Source: Flavobacterium ranwuense
GTDB lineage: Bacteria; Bacteroidota; Bacteroidia; Flavobacteriales; Flavobacteriaceae
Direction of reading: 5' to 3'
Assembly (NCBI RefSeq): GCF_004349315.1
Contig: NZ_SMLH01000010.1
Location: 1-64,000 of the forward strand
Length of the DNA stretch: 64,000 nucleotides
The notes beneath the pieces are model-generated. The model searched no databases, was not told the DNA's origin, and saw only the letters and a program-made list of their open reading frames with translations. The position numbers were made by a program, and so were the translations under genes. This document shows positions 37,417 through 47,613 of the stretch, in pieces. Positions within the stretch are counted from its first letter, which is position 1. The number at the start of each line of letters is the position of its first letter.

Positions 37417-39516
37417 CTAATTAATTTTTTGATATTTATTTTTCTTCAACATATACGAGGCAGTTTGATAGTATGAAATCGTTTCATTTACTAAATCCGT
37501 TCTTTCTTGTGTCAACGGTATTTGATCGTAAAAAATTTGGAAATCACGAGCTACTTTCTGGTTGGGTTTCAAAGTCAGTTGAAATTGCTTTACTTTTTGT
37601 TTTGGTGAAATAATCGTCAAAACATTGTCTTTAATCAGTCCTAAATCCTGGTATGTTGCAATCAAAGCTCGAGGTTTATAATCTGGTTTTAAAACATCCT
37701 GACCGTAAAATTTACTTTGATAATCAAAATTCAATAGTCCAAATACCGTTGGCATAATATCGATTTGAGACATCAGATTAGTATATTTCTTTGGCTCAAC
37801 AAAATCTGGACTATAAATTAGGGCAGGAATCCTATATTTATCTGCCGGAAGTTCTGTTTTTCCTGCGCTGGAAGCACAATGGTCGGCAATAATGACAAAA
37901 ACAGTATTAGTAAACCAAGGCTGTTTTTTAGCCATTTCAAAGAATTTTTTTAGGGCATAATCCGTATACTTTACACCGCCATCACGAGATTTTACATCTA
38001 CGGGAATATCAATTTTCCCATTTGGATAGGTAAATGGTCTGTGATTGCTCACGGTCATAATGTGATTGAAGAACGGCTTATTTGCCGCCGCTTCTTTGTT
38101 CATTTCCTTGATTGCTTTGTTGTACATATCTTCATCGCAAACGCCCCAAATATTAGCAAAAGTGATTTCGTCTGGTGCAAATGTTTTTTTGTCTACAATT
38201 TCATATTCATTTCCTGAAAAGAAATCTCCCATATTATCAAAAAAGGAATCGCCACCGTACATGAATTTTACTGCATAGCCTTTTTGTTTAAAGAGCGTTC
38301 CGGTTGAGAATTTATTTTTATTGTCTTTGCGTTTTACCACACTTTCGCCGGCAGTAGGAGGAAAACATAAAGTAACGGCTTCAAGCCCTCGGACCGTTCT
38401 GTTTCCCACGGCATAGAGGTTTGTGAAAACTAAACTTTTGGTTGCCAAACTGTCTAAAAACGGAGTAATATTCTTCTCGTTACCATACATTTTCATAAAT
38501 TCCGCACTGTAACTTTCAATAGTTATCAAAACCACGTTTTTATGATTTTCGGCAGCTTCATTTTTAATTTGTCTCAAAGTTGTTTCTCCTGAAATTGAAG
38601 GAATTTGTTGCTTTAATTGAGCAAAGGCTTCACTACTGGGAACTGTTTTGTAAAATTTGAAATAATCCAATTCACTATTCATAAATGCCAGGTAGAATTT
38701 GTAAATACCGTTGGCCTGAAGTTCATTTGCAAAAATATTATGCGAGTTTTCTTTAGTGGATAAAAATGGTATTGCCAATAAAGAAAGGCCAAACAACACT
38801 AAATAAATTCCGGACAATTTTATTTTTTCTACAAATACGGGAATACTTTCTATATAGTTTTTTGATTTTTTTACAATTAGGTAGGTTACAATTCCAGCAA
38901 TGATAAACAGTCCGGAAAATAGAGGAATGACAGGATAAGATTCCATGATATTTCCAATGACTTCATTGGTGTAAATCAAATAATTTACAGCTATAAAATT
39001 GTATTTAACGCCAAATTCATTCCAGAAAAAGTATTCACTGATTCCATTTTGTAAAAATAAAACCACGTAGAGAAAAATCACAAAGGAGAACAACCAAAAT
39101 CTGATTTGGTTTCGGTATTTTGGAAGGAAAAGTAATAATCCAAATAAAACTGTTTTGATTGCTATAAAAGCAATGCCAATTTTAGGTAAGGCACTACCAT
39201 ATTCATTAAGAATGGTGTTGCCAAATGAAACATAGATTAACAAGGCTGTCAATAAACCAAAAATGATGTAACCGTATGGTTTTAAGTATTTTGAATTAGA
39301 TATAAAAATGAGATATAACCATAAAAAACCACTAATTAATACAAAAATAAAAAAGTCAGATATAAACCCAAAAACAAATAAAGACAGCGAATCAGTCCAA
39401 GTAAATGAGATTTGTGTTATTGGATGAAAAAAAAGAACAACTCTTAAAACGAAACTTACGGCAATGTAGAAGAACAATAAATAATAAAAAGGAGATGACT
39501 TTTTGAGAAAATTCAT
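37417..39516 (-). CDS. LTA synthase / MdoB-like membrane sulfatase family protein
   Basis: 699 residues. Five membrane segments in the first ~215 residues (and one more to ~250), then a periplasmic sulfatase-fold domain from about 330: NVVLITIESYSAEFMKMYG with the metal-binding Glu, VGNRTVRGLEAV with the probable catalytic Thr, and VFVIIADHCASSAG with Asp and His ligands. Transfers phosphoglycerol or phosphoethanolamine in the envelope; the acceptor is unknown, and classical LTA is not expected in a Gram-negative. Confidence 0.88.
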   Translation of the reverse strand: MNFLKKSSPFYYLLFFYIAVSFVLRVVLFFHPITQISFTWTDSLSLFVFGFISDFFIFVLISGFLWLYLIFISNSKYLKPYGYIIFGLLTALLIYVSFGNTILNEYGSALPKIGIAFIAIKTVLFGLLLFLPKYRNQIRFWLFSFVIFLYVVLFLQNGISEYFFWNEFGVKYNFIAVNYLIYTNEVIGNIMESYPVIPLFSGLFIIAGIVTYLIVKKSKNYIESIPVFVEKIKLSGIYLVLFGLSLLAIPFLSTKENSHNIFANELQANGIYKFYLAFMNSELDYFKFYKTVPSSEAFAQLKQQIPSISGETTLRQIKNEAAENHKNVVLITIESYSAEFMKMYGNEKNITPFLDSLATKSLVFTNLYAVGNRTVRGLEAVTLCFPPTAGESVVKRKDNKNKFSTGTLFKQKGYAVKFMYGGDSFFDNMGDFFSGNEYEIVDKKTFAPDEITFANIWGVCDEDMYNKAIKEMNKEAAANKPFFNHIMTVSNHRPFTYPNGKIDIPVDVKSRDGGVKYTDYALKKFFEMAKKQPWFTNTVFVIIADHCASSAGKTELPADKYRIPALIYSPDFVEPKKYTNLMSQIDIMPTVFGLLNFDYQSKFYGQDVLKPDYKPRALIATYQDLGLIKDNVLTIISPKQKVKQFQLTLKPNQKVARDFQIFYDQIPLTQERTDLVNETISYYQTASYMLKKNKYQKIN

Positions 39517-39765
39517 AGGGGTATTTTTATATGTAAAAGTATAAATAATTTTTAGTGTTATTTTTCAAGAATAGCTTAATATTTTGTCAAAAATATTAAT
39601 AACTTATAATTTATCACATATTGTGGAGTTTAATTATAAATGAATAATTTTATACTTTAGATTCTGATTTAACCACTTTTAATGCGAATCAATATAATTT
39701 TGGTGTAAATTACACAAAACTTCCAGAAATTAAACCTAAAGAGACTAAACTTTAAATATAAATAT

Positions 39766-40266
39766 ATGAATGATGCTCATTTGCACATAATAGTAAACCA
39801 TTTTCCAATTATCGGAACCATTTTTGGAATTGGGATTTTAATTACAGGGGTATTTTTAAATAATAACTCCGTAAAAAACACTTCTTATGTTTTATTTATT
39901 GTTGCAGCAATTTTTGGAGCACTCAGTATGGGTACTGGTGAAGGAGCTGAGGAAATGGTTGAAGATTTCCCAAATATTGGTAAAGCAATTATCCATGAAC
40001 ATGAAGAATTAGCAGAGAAATTTGCTTTAGTACTTTATGTAACGGGAGTTTTTGCATTGATTTCATTCGTAGCCTCTATGAAAAAATTTCGACTGGCTAA
40101 AATATTTTCATTTATTACGCTTGTTCTGGCTTTACTAGCTGGAATTATCTCAATAAACGTAGGAACTTCTGGCGGTGAAATTCGTCATACTGAAATTAGA
40201 GAAGATGGCAGCTCCAAAATTGTAAATGACACAGATTCTGCTGAAACAGAATTGAATAAAAAGTAA
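39766..40266 (+). CDS. Small four-helix membrane protein (DUF2231-like)
   Basis: 166 residues, four membrane segments. Starts MNDAHLHIIVNHFPI; the paired His residues and the following GTGEGAEEMVEDF and HEHEELAEK resemble DUF2231 membrane proteins, some of which may bind haem or a metal. No firm function. It is alone, between the sulfatase and the his operon. Confidence 0.7.
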   Translation: MNDAHLHIIVNHFPIIGTIFGIGILITGVFLNNNSVKNTSYVLFIVAAIFGALSMGTGEGAEEMVEDFPNIGKAIIHEHEELAEKFALVLYVTGVFALISFVASMKKFRLAKIFSFITLVLALLAGIISINVGTSGGEIRHTEIREDGSSKIVNDTDSAETELNKK

Positions 40267-40327
40267 ATCATAACAATTTTACGTTATTAAGTTAAAATAA
40301 AAATAGTTTTTTAAATAATTTATCTCT

Positions 40328-40335
40328 TATATTTG
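40328..40335 (+). promoter_or_regulatory. Promoter -7 box of the his operon
   Basis: TATATTTG, a TAnnTTTG match about 30 bp before the leader peptide ATG. Confidence 0.55.
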
Positions 40336-40365
40336 CAAAAGAATTTAATTCTAAAATACACAAAA

Positions 40366-40425
40366 ATGTTTACAAATCAGTTGCATCATCATCATTTTCA
40401 TTATTGCTCTCAAGCGATGTGTTAA
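40366..40425 (+). CDS. hisL: His operon leader peptide
   Basis: 19 codons with five His, four of them consecutive (codons at 40384-40395) and one at 40399. Translation reads M-F-T-N-Q-L then the His run, F-H and Y-C-S-Q-A-M-C. It is followed by a strong terminator before hisG. Slow translation at the His codons when histidyl-tRNA is scarce would let the operon be read. Confidence 0.9.
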   Translation: MFTNQLHHHHFHYCSQAMC

Positions 40426-40490
40426 TGGTATGTGTGTAAATCATCATATTCTAAAAACCCGTTTGAGTACATCAAACGGGTTTTTTATTA
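40410..40490 (+). promoter_or_regulatory. His attenuator: antiterminator segment and terminator
   Basis: Terminator: AAACCCGTTTGA (40455-40466) with TCAAACGGGTTT (40472-40483), 12 bp perfect, then T run. Antiterminator: TCAAGCG (40410-40416) can pair with CGTTTGA (40460-40466), one wobble. A ribosome stalled on the His codons (40384-40401) leaves this segment free; one reaching the stop codon (40423-40425) covers it and lets the terminator form. Confidence 0.85.
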
Positions 40491-40543
40491 CCCACTATTT
40501 GTACTCAATCAAAATATTTTAAACAAAAAATAAAAAAGACAAA

Positions 40544-41401
40544 ATGAGTACATTAAAAATTGCAATTCAAAAATCAGGACGTTTAAACGAAGACAGCATT
40601 CAAATTCTTAAAGATGCAGGTATTTCAATCGATAACGGTATCGACCAATTAAAAGCCGAAGCATCAAATTTTCCATTAGAGGTTTTATATTTAAGAAATT
40701 CGGATATTCCCCAATATCTAATAGATGGAGTTGTAGATATTGCTATTGTTGGGGATAATTTATTAGTTGAAAAAGGAAACAATATTGAAGTAATTCAAAA
40801 ATTAGGTTTTTCAAAATGTAAAGTATCTGTGGCTGTCCCGAAAGCATTTAATTATAAATCAGTTCAAGACTTAGAAGGTATGCGTATTGCAACTTCTTAT
40901 CCTAAAACAGTACTTGATTTTTTTAATTCTAAAGGGGTTACAGTTGATATTCACCAGATATCAGGTTCGGTAGAAATAGCTCCAAACATTGGTTTAGCTG
41001 ATGCTATTGTTGATATTGTATCTAGCGGGAGTACTTTGTTTAAAAATAATCTAAAAGAGGTCGAAGTTATTTTTAAAAGTGAAGCGGTTTTGGCCGTTTC
41101 TCCAAAAGTAAGTCCTGAATCTCAAAAAATAATCGACACATTAAAATTCAGAATCGAATCCGTTTTAAGGGCAAGAAAATCGAAGTATATCTTGATGAAT
41201 ATTCCAAATGACAAAATTGATGCAGTTGGAAAAATTCTTCCTGTATTAAGAAGTTTAACCGTTTTGCCACTGGCACAGGAAGGGTGGAGTAGCGTACACT
41301 CCGTAATTGACAAAGATACTTTCTGGGATGTGATTGATCAGTTGAAAGAAGTTGGAGCCGAAGGAATTTTGGTTTGTCCAATTGAAAAAATGGTATTATA
41401 G
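40544..41401 (+). CDS. hisG: ATP phosphoribosyltransferase (long form)
   Basis: 285 residues, the long HisG form with a C-terminal ACT-like regulatory domain, so it does not need HisZ. Visible: LKIAIQKSGRLNEDS, VDIAIVGDNLL, IATSYPKTV, and PRPP-binding ADAIVDIVSSGSTL. First committed step, ATP plus PRPP to phosphoribosyl-ATP, normally inhibited by histidine. First gene of the operon, after the attenuator. Confidence 0.97.
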   Translation: MSTLKIAIQKSGRLNEDSIQILKDAGISIDNGIDQLKAEASNFPLEVLYLRNSDIPQYLIDGVVDIAIVGDNLLVEKGNNIEVIQKLGFSKCKVSVAVPKAFNYKSVQDLEGMRIATSYPKTVLDFFNSKGVTVDIHQISGSVEIAPNIGLADAIVDIVSSGSTLFKNNLKEVEVIFKSEAVLAVSPKVSPESQKIIDTLKFRIESVLRARKSKYILMNIPNDKIDAVGKILPVLRSLTVLPLAQEGWSSVHSVIDKDTFWDVIDQLKEVGAEGILVCPIEKMVL

Positions 41402-41476
41402 AACAGTTAAGTGTTCTGGGTTAAGAGTTATGCGTCCAAACTCATAATTTTTAACGATTAACTAAAACTAAAAACA
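41402..41476. repeat. Spacer with inverted repeats between hisG and hisD
   Basis: GAGTT and AACTC, nested in GTTAA...TTAAC, can form a stem-loop in the transcript within the operon. Confidence 0.4.
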
Positions 41477-42769
41477 ATGAATAAAATATACAATCCAAAA
41501 CCGGAAACTTGGTCTGCCATTTTAGAAAGACCTACAAAAACGGTAGATGATATCGAAGCTACTGTAAAAGAAATTTTTAAGGAAGTTCAGAAAAAAGGGG
41601 ATAGCGCTGTTGCAAAGTATACGTCGCTTTTTGATGGTGCTAAAATCGATACAATTGAAGTTTCTAAAGCTGAAATTGACCAAGCAATTGCATCCATTTC
41701 TATCGAGTTAAAAGAAGCAATTTCACTTGCAAAATCAAACATCAAGAAATTCCATACAGCTCAAAAAACAAATAGAGTTTCTGTAGAAACAATCGAAGGA
41801 GTAAAGTGCTGGCAGGAAAAAAGACCCATTCAAAAAATTGGTTTATACATTCCAGGTGGAACCGCACCTTTATTTTCTACCGTTTTGATGCTGGCTGTAC
41901 CAGCACAAATAGCAGGTTGCAACGAAATTGTTTTATGCTCTCCTCCGGATAAAAATGGAGCTATAAATCCAGCTATTTTATATGCTGCAAATCTATGTGG
42001 TGTAACCAAAATTTTAAAAGTAGGTGGAATTCAAGCTATTGCAGGAATGACTTTTGGAACGGAAACAATTCCGAAAGTATATAAAATTTTAGGTCCCGGC
42101 AATCAATTTGTGACTGTGGCTAAACAATTGGCAACACAATTTGGTGTGGCAATCGATATGCCAGCCGGTCCATCAGAATTATTGATTGTTGCTGATGACA
42201 CTGCAGTTCCTGCTTTTGTAGCTTCTGATTTATTGTCACAAGCAGAACACGGAGCGGACAGTCAGGTAATTTTAGTTTCTACTTCCAGAAAATTAATTGA
42301 TGCTGTAGAAACAGAAATCCAAATACAGATGGGAATTTTACCAAGAAAAGCCATTGCCGAAAAAGCCATTACCAATTCTAAATTGATTTTTGTTGAAAAC
42401 GATAAAATTGCCTTGGAATTAATCAATGAATACGGACCGGAACACTTTATTATTTGTTCTGAATTTGATGATTTTTACAGCAATGGCGTACAAAATGCGG
42501 GTTCTGTATTCATAGGAAATTATACTCCAGAAAGCGCCGGTGATTATGCGTCAGGAACCAATCATACCTTGCCAACCAACGGTTATGCAAAAAATTATAG
42601 CGGTGTAAATCTGGATAGTTTTACTAAAGCAATGACTTTTCAAAAAATATCACCAAAAGGATTGCAAAATATAGGTAAAGCGATAGAAATCATGGCTGAA
42701 GCGGAAGGATTGCAAGCGCACAAAAACGCAGTTACATTACGATTAAAAGCGATTGAAAATGAAAAATAA
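41477..42769 (+). CDS. hisD: Histidinol dehydrogenase
   Basis: 430 residues. Zinc enzyme oxidising histidinol to histidine, the final two steps. Signature: YIPGGTAPLFSTVLM, GPGNQFVTVAKQ, DMPAGPSELLIVAD, and SQAEHGADSQVIL carrying catalytic and zinc residues; AGSVFIGNYTPESAGDYASGTNH near the end. Its stop lies inside the start of hisC (overlap 11 bp), so translation is coupled. Confidence 0.97.
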   Translation: MNKIYNPKPETWSAILERPTKTVDDIEATVKEIFKEVQKKGDSAVAKYTSLFDGAKIDTIEVSKAEIDQAIASISIELKEAISLAKSNIKKFHTAQKTNRVSVETIEGVKCWQEKRPIQKIGLYIPGGTAPLFSTVLMLAVPAQIAGCNEIVLCSPPDKNGAINPAILYAANLCGVTKILKVGGIQAIAGMTFGTETIPKVYKILGPGNQFVTVAKQLATQFGVAIDMPAGPSELLIVADDTAVPAFVASDLLSQAEHGADSQVILVSTSRKLIDAVETEIQIQMGILPRKAIAEKAITNSKLIFVENDKIALELINEYGPEHFIICSEFDDFYSNGVQNAGSVFIGNYTPESAGDYASGTNHTLPTNGYAKNYSGVNLDSFTKAMTFQKISPKGLQNIGKAIEIMAEAEGLQAHKNAVTLRLKAIENEK

Positions 42770-43814
42770 TTTCGATATAAATAATTTAGTTAGAGAAAAC
42801 GTAAAGCAATTGAAGCCATATTCCTCAGCTCGTGATGAATTTGAAGATTTTGATACTGCGAATATGATTTTTTTGGATGCCAATGAAAATCCGTTTGAAA
42901 ATGGTGTAAACAGGTATCCGGATCCACAACAAATGAGTGTAAAAGGAATTTTGGCAAAACAAAAAAATGTCAAAACCAATCAAATTTTATTGGGAAACGG
43001 AAGTGATGAAGTATTGGATTTATTATTCAGAGCTTTTTGTGAACCAAAAACAGACAATGTAATCACTTTGCCGCCAACCTACGGAATGTATGGTGTTTTG
43101 GCCAATATCAATGCGGTTGAAAATAAAGAAGTCTTGCTTTCCGAGGATTTTCAACCACAAATTGAGAAAATAATGGAAGCTGTGGATGAAAACACAAAAA
43201 TCATCTTTTTATGTTCTCCAAATAACCCCTCCGGTAATTCATTTTCGGATGAAAACGTGGCCTATTTGTTGAAAAGCTTCAGTGGTTTGGTTGTGATTGA
43301 CGAAGCGTATATTGACTTCTCAAAAAAGGAAAGTTGGATCAATGAATTAGACGAATATCCAAATCTAGTCATTACGCAAACGCTATCTAAAGCGTATGGT
43401 TTGGCCGGAATACGATTAGGGATTTGTTATGCAGCTGCGGAAGTAATTTCGGTTTTAAACAAAATAAAACCACCGTATAATGTCAATGAACTGACTCAAA
43501 AAAGAGCTTTGGACAGATTAGATAATTCAGATAAAATAAAACTTGAAATTGAATCTATAATAGCGCAAAGAGAAGAGTTACTTAAAGCATTACTTGATAT
43601 TAATTTTGCAAAAAAAATATATCCGACTGAAGCCAATTTTATTTTGATAAAAGTGGACGATGCCAATAAAAGATACGATGAATTGATTGCAAAAGGAATC
43701 GTAATTAGAAACAGAACAACCCAGCCGTTATGCGATAATTGTTTGCGTTTGACCGTTGGAACCGAAATTGAAAATAAAAAATTAATAGCAGCATTACAAA
43801 GCCTCAACGCTTAG
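42759..43814 (+). CDS. hisC: Histidinol-phosphate aminotransferase
   Basis: 351 residues from the ATG at 42759 (a TTG 6 bp earlier is also in frame). PLP enzyme: [53 protein letters not shown] and the Schiff-base Lys in [14 protein letters not shown]. Converts imidazole-acetol phosphate to histidinol phosphate. Confidence 0.96.
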   Translation: MKNNFDINNLVRENVKQLKPYSSARDEFEDFDTANMIFLDANENPFENGVNRYPDPQQMSVKGILAKQKNVKTNQILLGNGSDEVLDLLFRAFCEPKTDNVITLPPTYGMYGVLANINAVENKEVLLSEDFQPQIEKIMEAVDENTKIIFLCSPNNPSGNSFSDENVAYLLKSFSGLVVIDEAYIDFSKKESWINELDEYPNLVITQTLSKAYGLAGIRLGICYAAAEVISVLNKIKPPYNVNELTQKRALDRLDNSDKIKLEIESIIAQREELLKALLDINFAKKIYPTEANFILIKVDDANKRYDELIAKGIVIRNRTTQPLCDNCLRLTVGTEIENKKLIAALQSLNA

Positions 43815-43830
43815 TTTAAATAATTATATA

Positions 43831-44967
43831 ATGAAAAAAATACTTTTTATAGATCGTGATGGAACAATGGTTTTGGAACCAAATGATTATCAATTAGACA
43901 GTTTCGAAAAATTAGAATTTTACCCAAAAGCGTTTCAATACCTAGGAAAAATTGCTTTAGAGTTGGATTTTGAACTCGTGATGGTTACTAATCAAGATGG
44001 TCTGGGAACTGATTCTCATCCGGAAATTAACTTTTGGCCAGTACATAATTTAATCATGAAAGCTTTTGAAAATGAAGGCGTTGTTTTCAAAGAAGTATTA
44101 ATTGACAAAACATTTCCGCACGAAAATGCGCCAACTCGCAAACCTGCGTTAGGTTTATTGACAAAATATATTGATAATCCGGAGTATGATTTAGAAAATT
44201 CATTCGTAATTGGAGACAGAATAACCGACGTTGAATTGGCCAAAAACCTAGGCTCAAAAGCGATTTTCATCAATACGGATGAAGCCTTGGGTAGTGATGA
44301 AATTGCTTCCAAAAGAGAAGAACTTGACTCGGTTATTGCTTTACAAACTACGGATTGGAAAACAATTTATGAATTTTTGAAATTAGAAGAACGTTCCGCT
44401 TCGATAGAAAGGAAAACAAACGAAACGGATATTTTAATCAATTTAAATCTTGACGGAACCGGGAAAAGTAAAATCGATACCGGAATTGCTTTTTTTGACC
44501 ACATGTTGGACCAAATCGCGCGTCACGGACAAATGGACTTGGAAGTTCTTGTAAAAGGAGATTTGGAAGTTGATGAACACCACACCATTGAAGATACGGC
44601 AATTGCACTTGGAGAAGTTTTTGCAAAAGCATTAGGCAATAAATTAGGTATAGAACGCTACGGTTTTTGTTTGCCAATGGACGATTGTTTAGCACAGGTT
44701 GCTATTGATTTTGGAGGTAGAAATTGGTTGGTTTGGGAAACCGAATTCAAACGGGAGATGGTAGGAAAAATGCCTACGGAGATGTTTTATCATTTCTTCA
44801 AATCATTCTCAGATGGTGCGAAAGCAAACATTAATATCAAAGCGGAAGGAACAAACGAACATCACAAGATTGAAGCCATCTTTAAAGCTTTTGCGAAAGC
44901 AATAAAAGTAGCGGTAAAACGGGATACGGAGAAAATGATTTTACCTTCAACAAAAGGAATGCTTTAA
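43831..44967 (+). CDS. hisB: Bifunctional histidinol-phosphatase / imidazoleglycerol-phosphate dehydratase
   Basis: 378 residues. N-terminal HAD phosphatase ([30 protein letters not shown]), then the IGP dehydratase from about residue 190 with [25 protein letters not shown] and [17 protein letters not shown], the repeated metal-binding motifs. Performs steps 6 and 8 of histidine synthesis. Confidence 0.96.
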   Translation: MKKILFIDRDGTMVLEPNDYQLDSFEKLEFYPKAFQYLGKIALELDFELVMVTNQDGLGTDSHPEINFWPVHNLIMKAFENEGVVFKEVLIDKTFPHENAPTRKPALGLLTKYIDNPEYDLENSFVIGDRITDVELAKNLGSKAIFINTDEALGSDEIASKREELDSVIALQTTDWKTIYEFLKLEERSASIERKTNETDILINLNLDGTGKSKIDTGIAFFDHMLDQIARHGQMDLEVLVKGDLEVDEHHTIEDTAIALGEVFAKALGNKLGIERYGFCLPMDDCLAQVAIDFGGRNWLVWETEFKREMVGKMPTEMFYHFFKSFSDGAKANINIKAEGTNEHHKIEAIFKAFAKAIKVAVKRDTEKMILPSTKGML

Positions 44968-45056
44968 TTAAGTCGAAAGACGAAAGTCTTAAAGTCTTAA
45001 AGTACTTTAGTATTGACTTTATGACTATTGACTTTACAACTTTAAGACTAATATAA
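44968..45056. repeat. Spacer between hisB and hisH with inverted repeats
   Basis: AGTCTTAAAGT (44985-44995 and overlapping 44993-45003) pairs with ACTTTAAGACT (45039-45049), a perfect 11-bp stem with two alternative left arms. Part of it (45017-45055) recurs before hisIE at 47578-47613. Confidence 0.65.
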
Positions 45057-45644
45057 ATGAAAATAGTAATCATAAATTACGGAGCAGGAAATATTCAAAG
45101 CATTATGTTTGCCATAGAAAGATTGGGATTCAAAGCAGTTTTGAGCAATAATCCTGACGAAATTAAAGCCGCCGATAAAGTAATCTTTCCCGGCGTTGGT
45201 GAGGCAAGTTCAGCAATGAAAATGCTTTTAGAAAGTGGTTTGGATGCACTAATTCCAACCTTGAAACAACCCGTTTTAGGAATCTGTTTGGGCATGCAAT
45301 TAATGTGCAGCAAATCGGAAGAGGGGAATACAAAAGGATTGGGGATTTTTGATGTTGATGTGATTAAATTCACGCCAAAAGTGAAAGTGCCACAAATGGG
45401 CTGGAACCAAATATACAATCTGAAATCTCCGTTGTTTGAAGGGATCAGTGAAAATGAATACATGTATTTAGTGCATAGTTTTTATGCTCCCAGTTGTCCC
45501 GAAGCCATTGCTACAACGGATTATGAAGTAGAGTATGCCTCAGCTTTACAGAAGGATAATTTCTACGGAACTCAATTTCATCCTGAGAAAAGTGGGGATA
45601 TTGGAGAACAAATTTTAGGAAATTTCTTAAAATTAAATGATTGA
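45057..45644 (+). CDS. hisH: Imidazole glycerol phosphate synthase, glutaminase subunit
   Basis: 195 residues, class I glutamine amidotransferase: IINYGAGNIQSI, nucleophile Cys in GICLGMQLM, and the His-Glu pair in GTQFHPEKSGD. Releases ammonia for HisF. Confidence 0.96.
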   Translation: MKIVIINYGAGNIQSIMFAIERLGFKAVLSNNPDEIKAADKVIFPGVGEASSAMKMLLESGLDALIPTLKQPVLGICLGMQLMCSKSEEGNTKGLGIFDVDVIKFTPKVKVPQMGWNQIYNLKSPLFEGISENEYMYLVHSFYAPSCPEAIATTDYEVEYASALQKDNFYGTQFHPEKSGDIGEQILGNFLKLND

Positions 45645-45742
45645 AAAATTTAAAGATTAAAAAATTAAGGAATCAAATACTTCTTAATCAATATTACCAA
45701 TCTTTAAATAATTCAATTTTTAAATCTTTAAATTAAAAACAA
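45645..45742. repeat. Spacer between hisH and hisA with inverted repeats
   Basis: AATTTAAAGATT (45647-45658) pairs with AATCTTTAAAT (45699-45709) or perfectly with AATCTTTAAATT (45723-45734). Confidence 0.65.
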
Positions 45743-46468
45743 ATGAGAATAATACCCGCAATAGATATCATAGACGGAAAATGTGTTCGCTTGTCAAAAG
45801 GCGATTACAATACCAAAATTATATACAATGAAAATCCGCTTGAAGTGGCTAAATCATTTGAAGCACACGGAATTGAATACTTGCATTTGGTTGATTTAGA
45901 CGGTGCAAAGTCAAGCCAAATTGTTAATTATAAAATATTGGAACAAATAGCGACACAAACCAAGTTGAAAATTGATTTTGGTGGTGGATTAAAATCGGAT
46001 TCCGATTTAAAAATTGCTTTCGAAAGTGGTGCAAACCAAATTACCGGCGGAAGCATTGCCGTTAAAAACAGAGAATTATTCGAAAAATGGATTGCAGAAT
46101 ATGGCTCTGATAAAATTATTTTGGGAGCGGACGCTAACAATGAAAAAGTAGCGGTTTCCGGCTGGTTAGAAGACTCTAATGAAGATTTGATTCCATTTAT
46201 CCAAAAGTATCAAGGTAAAGGAATCCAGCATGTAATTTGTACAGATATTGCCAAAGACGGTATGCTTGAAGGTCCATCTTTTGATTTATACGCTAAAATT
46301 TTGGCGGAAGCCAATGGCATAAAATTGATTGCTTCGGGAGGAATTTCTACTTTTGACGAATTGCCAAAACTAGCTGAATTGGGTTGTGAAGGAACAATAA
46401 TAGGAAAAGCAATTTATGAAGGACGAATTTCGTTGAAACAATTGGAGAATTATATAATTAGCAAATAG
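45743..46468 (+). CDS. hisA: ProFAR isomerase
   Basis: 241 residues, TIM barrel with Asp8 in [14 protein letters not shown] and the C-terminal half [21 protein letters not shown] phosphate site. Isomerises 5'-ProFAR to PRFAR. Spaced 98 bp from hisH and 20 bp before the NIPSNAP-like gene. Confidence 0.96.
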   Translation: MRIIPAIDIIDGKCVRLSKGDYNTKIIYNENPLEVAKSFEAHGIEYLHLVDLDGAKSSQIVNYKILEQIATQTKLKIDFGGGLKSDSDLKIAFESGANQITGGSIAVKNRELFEKWIAEYGSDKIILGADANNEKVAVSGWLEDSNEDLIPFIQKYQGKGIQHVICTDIAKDGMLEGPSFDLYAKILAEANGIKLIASGGISTFDELPKLAELGCEGTIIGKAIYEGRISLKQLENYIISK

Positions 46469-46488
46469 TTAAATTCAAAATATAAAAC

Positions 46489-46794
46489 ATGATAACTTGT
46501 TATTTAAAATATACTATCGATCCTTTTCAATTAGATGTTTTTGAAGATTATGGTAAAAGATGGATTAAATTAGTTAATCGTTTTGGAGGACAGCATCACG
46601 GTTATTTTATGCCTTCTGAAGGAGCCAACAACATAGCATTTGCAATGTTTTCATTTCCTAGTTTATCCGAATATGAAAATTACAGAAAACTAATTTTGGA
46701 AGATCAAGAATGTATAGAAGCTTTTAAAATTGCAGAAGATGCAAGATGCATATTGAGCTATGAAAGAACCTTTTTGCGCCCTGTATTTGAATAA
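46489..46794 (+). CDS. NIPSNAP-family small protein inside the his operon
   Basis: 101 residues, a single ferredoxin-like alpha/beta domain: [45 protein letters not shown], and final [17 protein letters not shown]-like dimers have no assigned chemistry; some relate to vesicle or metabolite handling in other organisms. It lies between hisA and hisF on the same strand with tight spacing (20 and 23 bp), so it is co-expressed. A role in histidine synthesis is possible but unproven. Confidence 0.8.
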   Translation: MITCYLKYTIDPFQLDVFEDYGKRWIKLVNRFGGQHHGYFMPSEGANNIAFAMFSFPSLSEYENYRKLILEDQECIEAFKIAEDARCILSYERTFLRPVFE

Positions 46795-46817
46795 AAAGAC
46801 TTTTAAAAATAAATAAA

Positions 46818-47573
46818 ATGCTTACAAAAAGAATTATTCCCTGTCTCGATATAAAAAACGGAAGAACCGTAAAAGGTGTTAATTTTGTAGACTTACGTGA
46901 CGCAGGTGATCCTGTGGAATTAGCAAAAATATACTCGGATGAAGGTGCTGATGAACTGGTTTTCTTGGACATTTCGGCAACGGAAGAAAGAAGAAAAACG
47001 TTGGTTGATTTGGTGCGAAAAGTCGCCTCGACTATTAATATTCCGTTTACCGTTGGTGGTGGAATTTCATCCGTTTCTGATGTAGAAATATTGTTGCAAA
47101 ATGGAGCAGATAAGGTTTCCATTAATTCATCGGCTGTGAAAAACCCCCAGTTGATTAATGATTTGGCGCAGAAATTTGGGAGTCAATGTGTCGTTGTAGC
47201 CATTGATGCTAAACAAATTGACGGACAATGGATTGTTCATTTAGTGGGTGGAAAAGTGCCTACAGAATTAAATTTATTTGATTGGGCTAAAGAAGTGGAG
47301 CAAAGAGGCGCTGGTGAAATTCTGTTTACCTCCATGGATAATGACGGAACTAAAAACGGTTTTGCTAATGAAGCTTTGGCTAAACTTTCGGATTTAGTAA
47401 ATATTCCTATAATCGCTTCTGGTGGCGCGGGAAACATACAACATTTTGTAGATACCTTTGTAGTTGGGAAAGCGGATGCAGCATTAGCGGCAAGTGTATT
47501 TCATTTTAAGGAAATTGAAATCAAAACATTGAAAAAAGAACTGAAAAACAATAACATAGAAGTACGAATTTAG
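46818..47573 (+). CDS. hisF: Imidazole glycerol phosphate synthase, cyclase subunit
   Basis: 251 residues, TIM barrel with Asp11 in [26 protein letters not shown] and a second Asp in [13 protein letters not shown]. Uses HisH-derived ammonia to make the imidazole ring and AICAR. Confidence 0.97.
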   Translation: MLTKRIIPCLDIKNGRTVKGVNFVDLRDAGDPVELAKIYSDEGADELVFLDISATEERRKTLVDLVRKVASTINIPFTVGGGISSVSDVEILLQNGADKVSINSSAVKNPQLINDLAQKFGSQCVVVAIDAKQIDGQWIVHLVGGKVPTELNLFDWAKEVEQRGAGEILFTSMDNDGTKNGFANEALAKLSDLVNIPIIASGGAGNIQHFVDTFVVGKADAALAASVFHFKEIEIKTLKKELKNNNIEVRI

Positions 47574-47613
47574 ATTTCTTTATGACATTCGACTTTAAAA
47601 CTTTAGACAAAAT

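Noticed and set aside
45095..45463. 122-codon minus-strand ORF opposite hisH
   Set aside because: Antisense to an intact histidine gene with clear catalytic residues.
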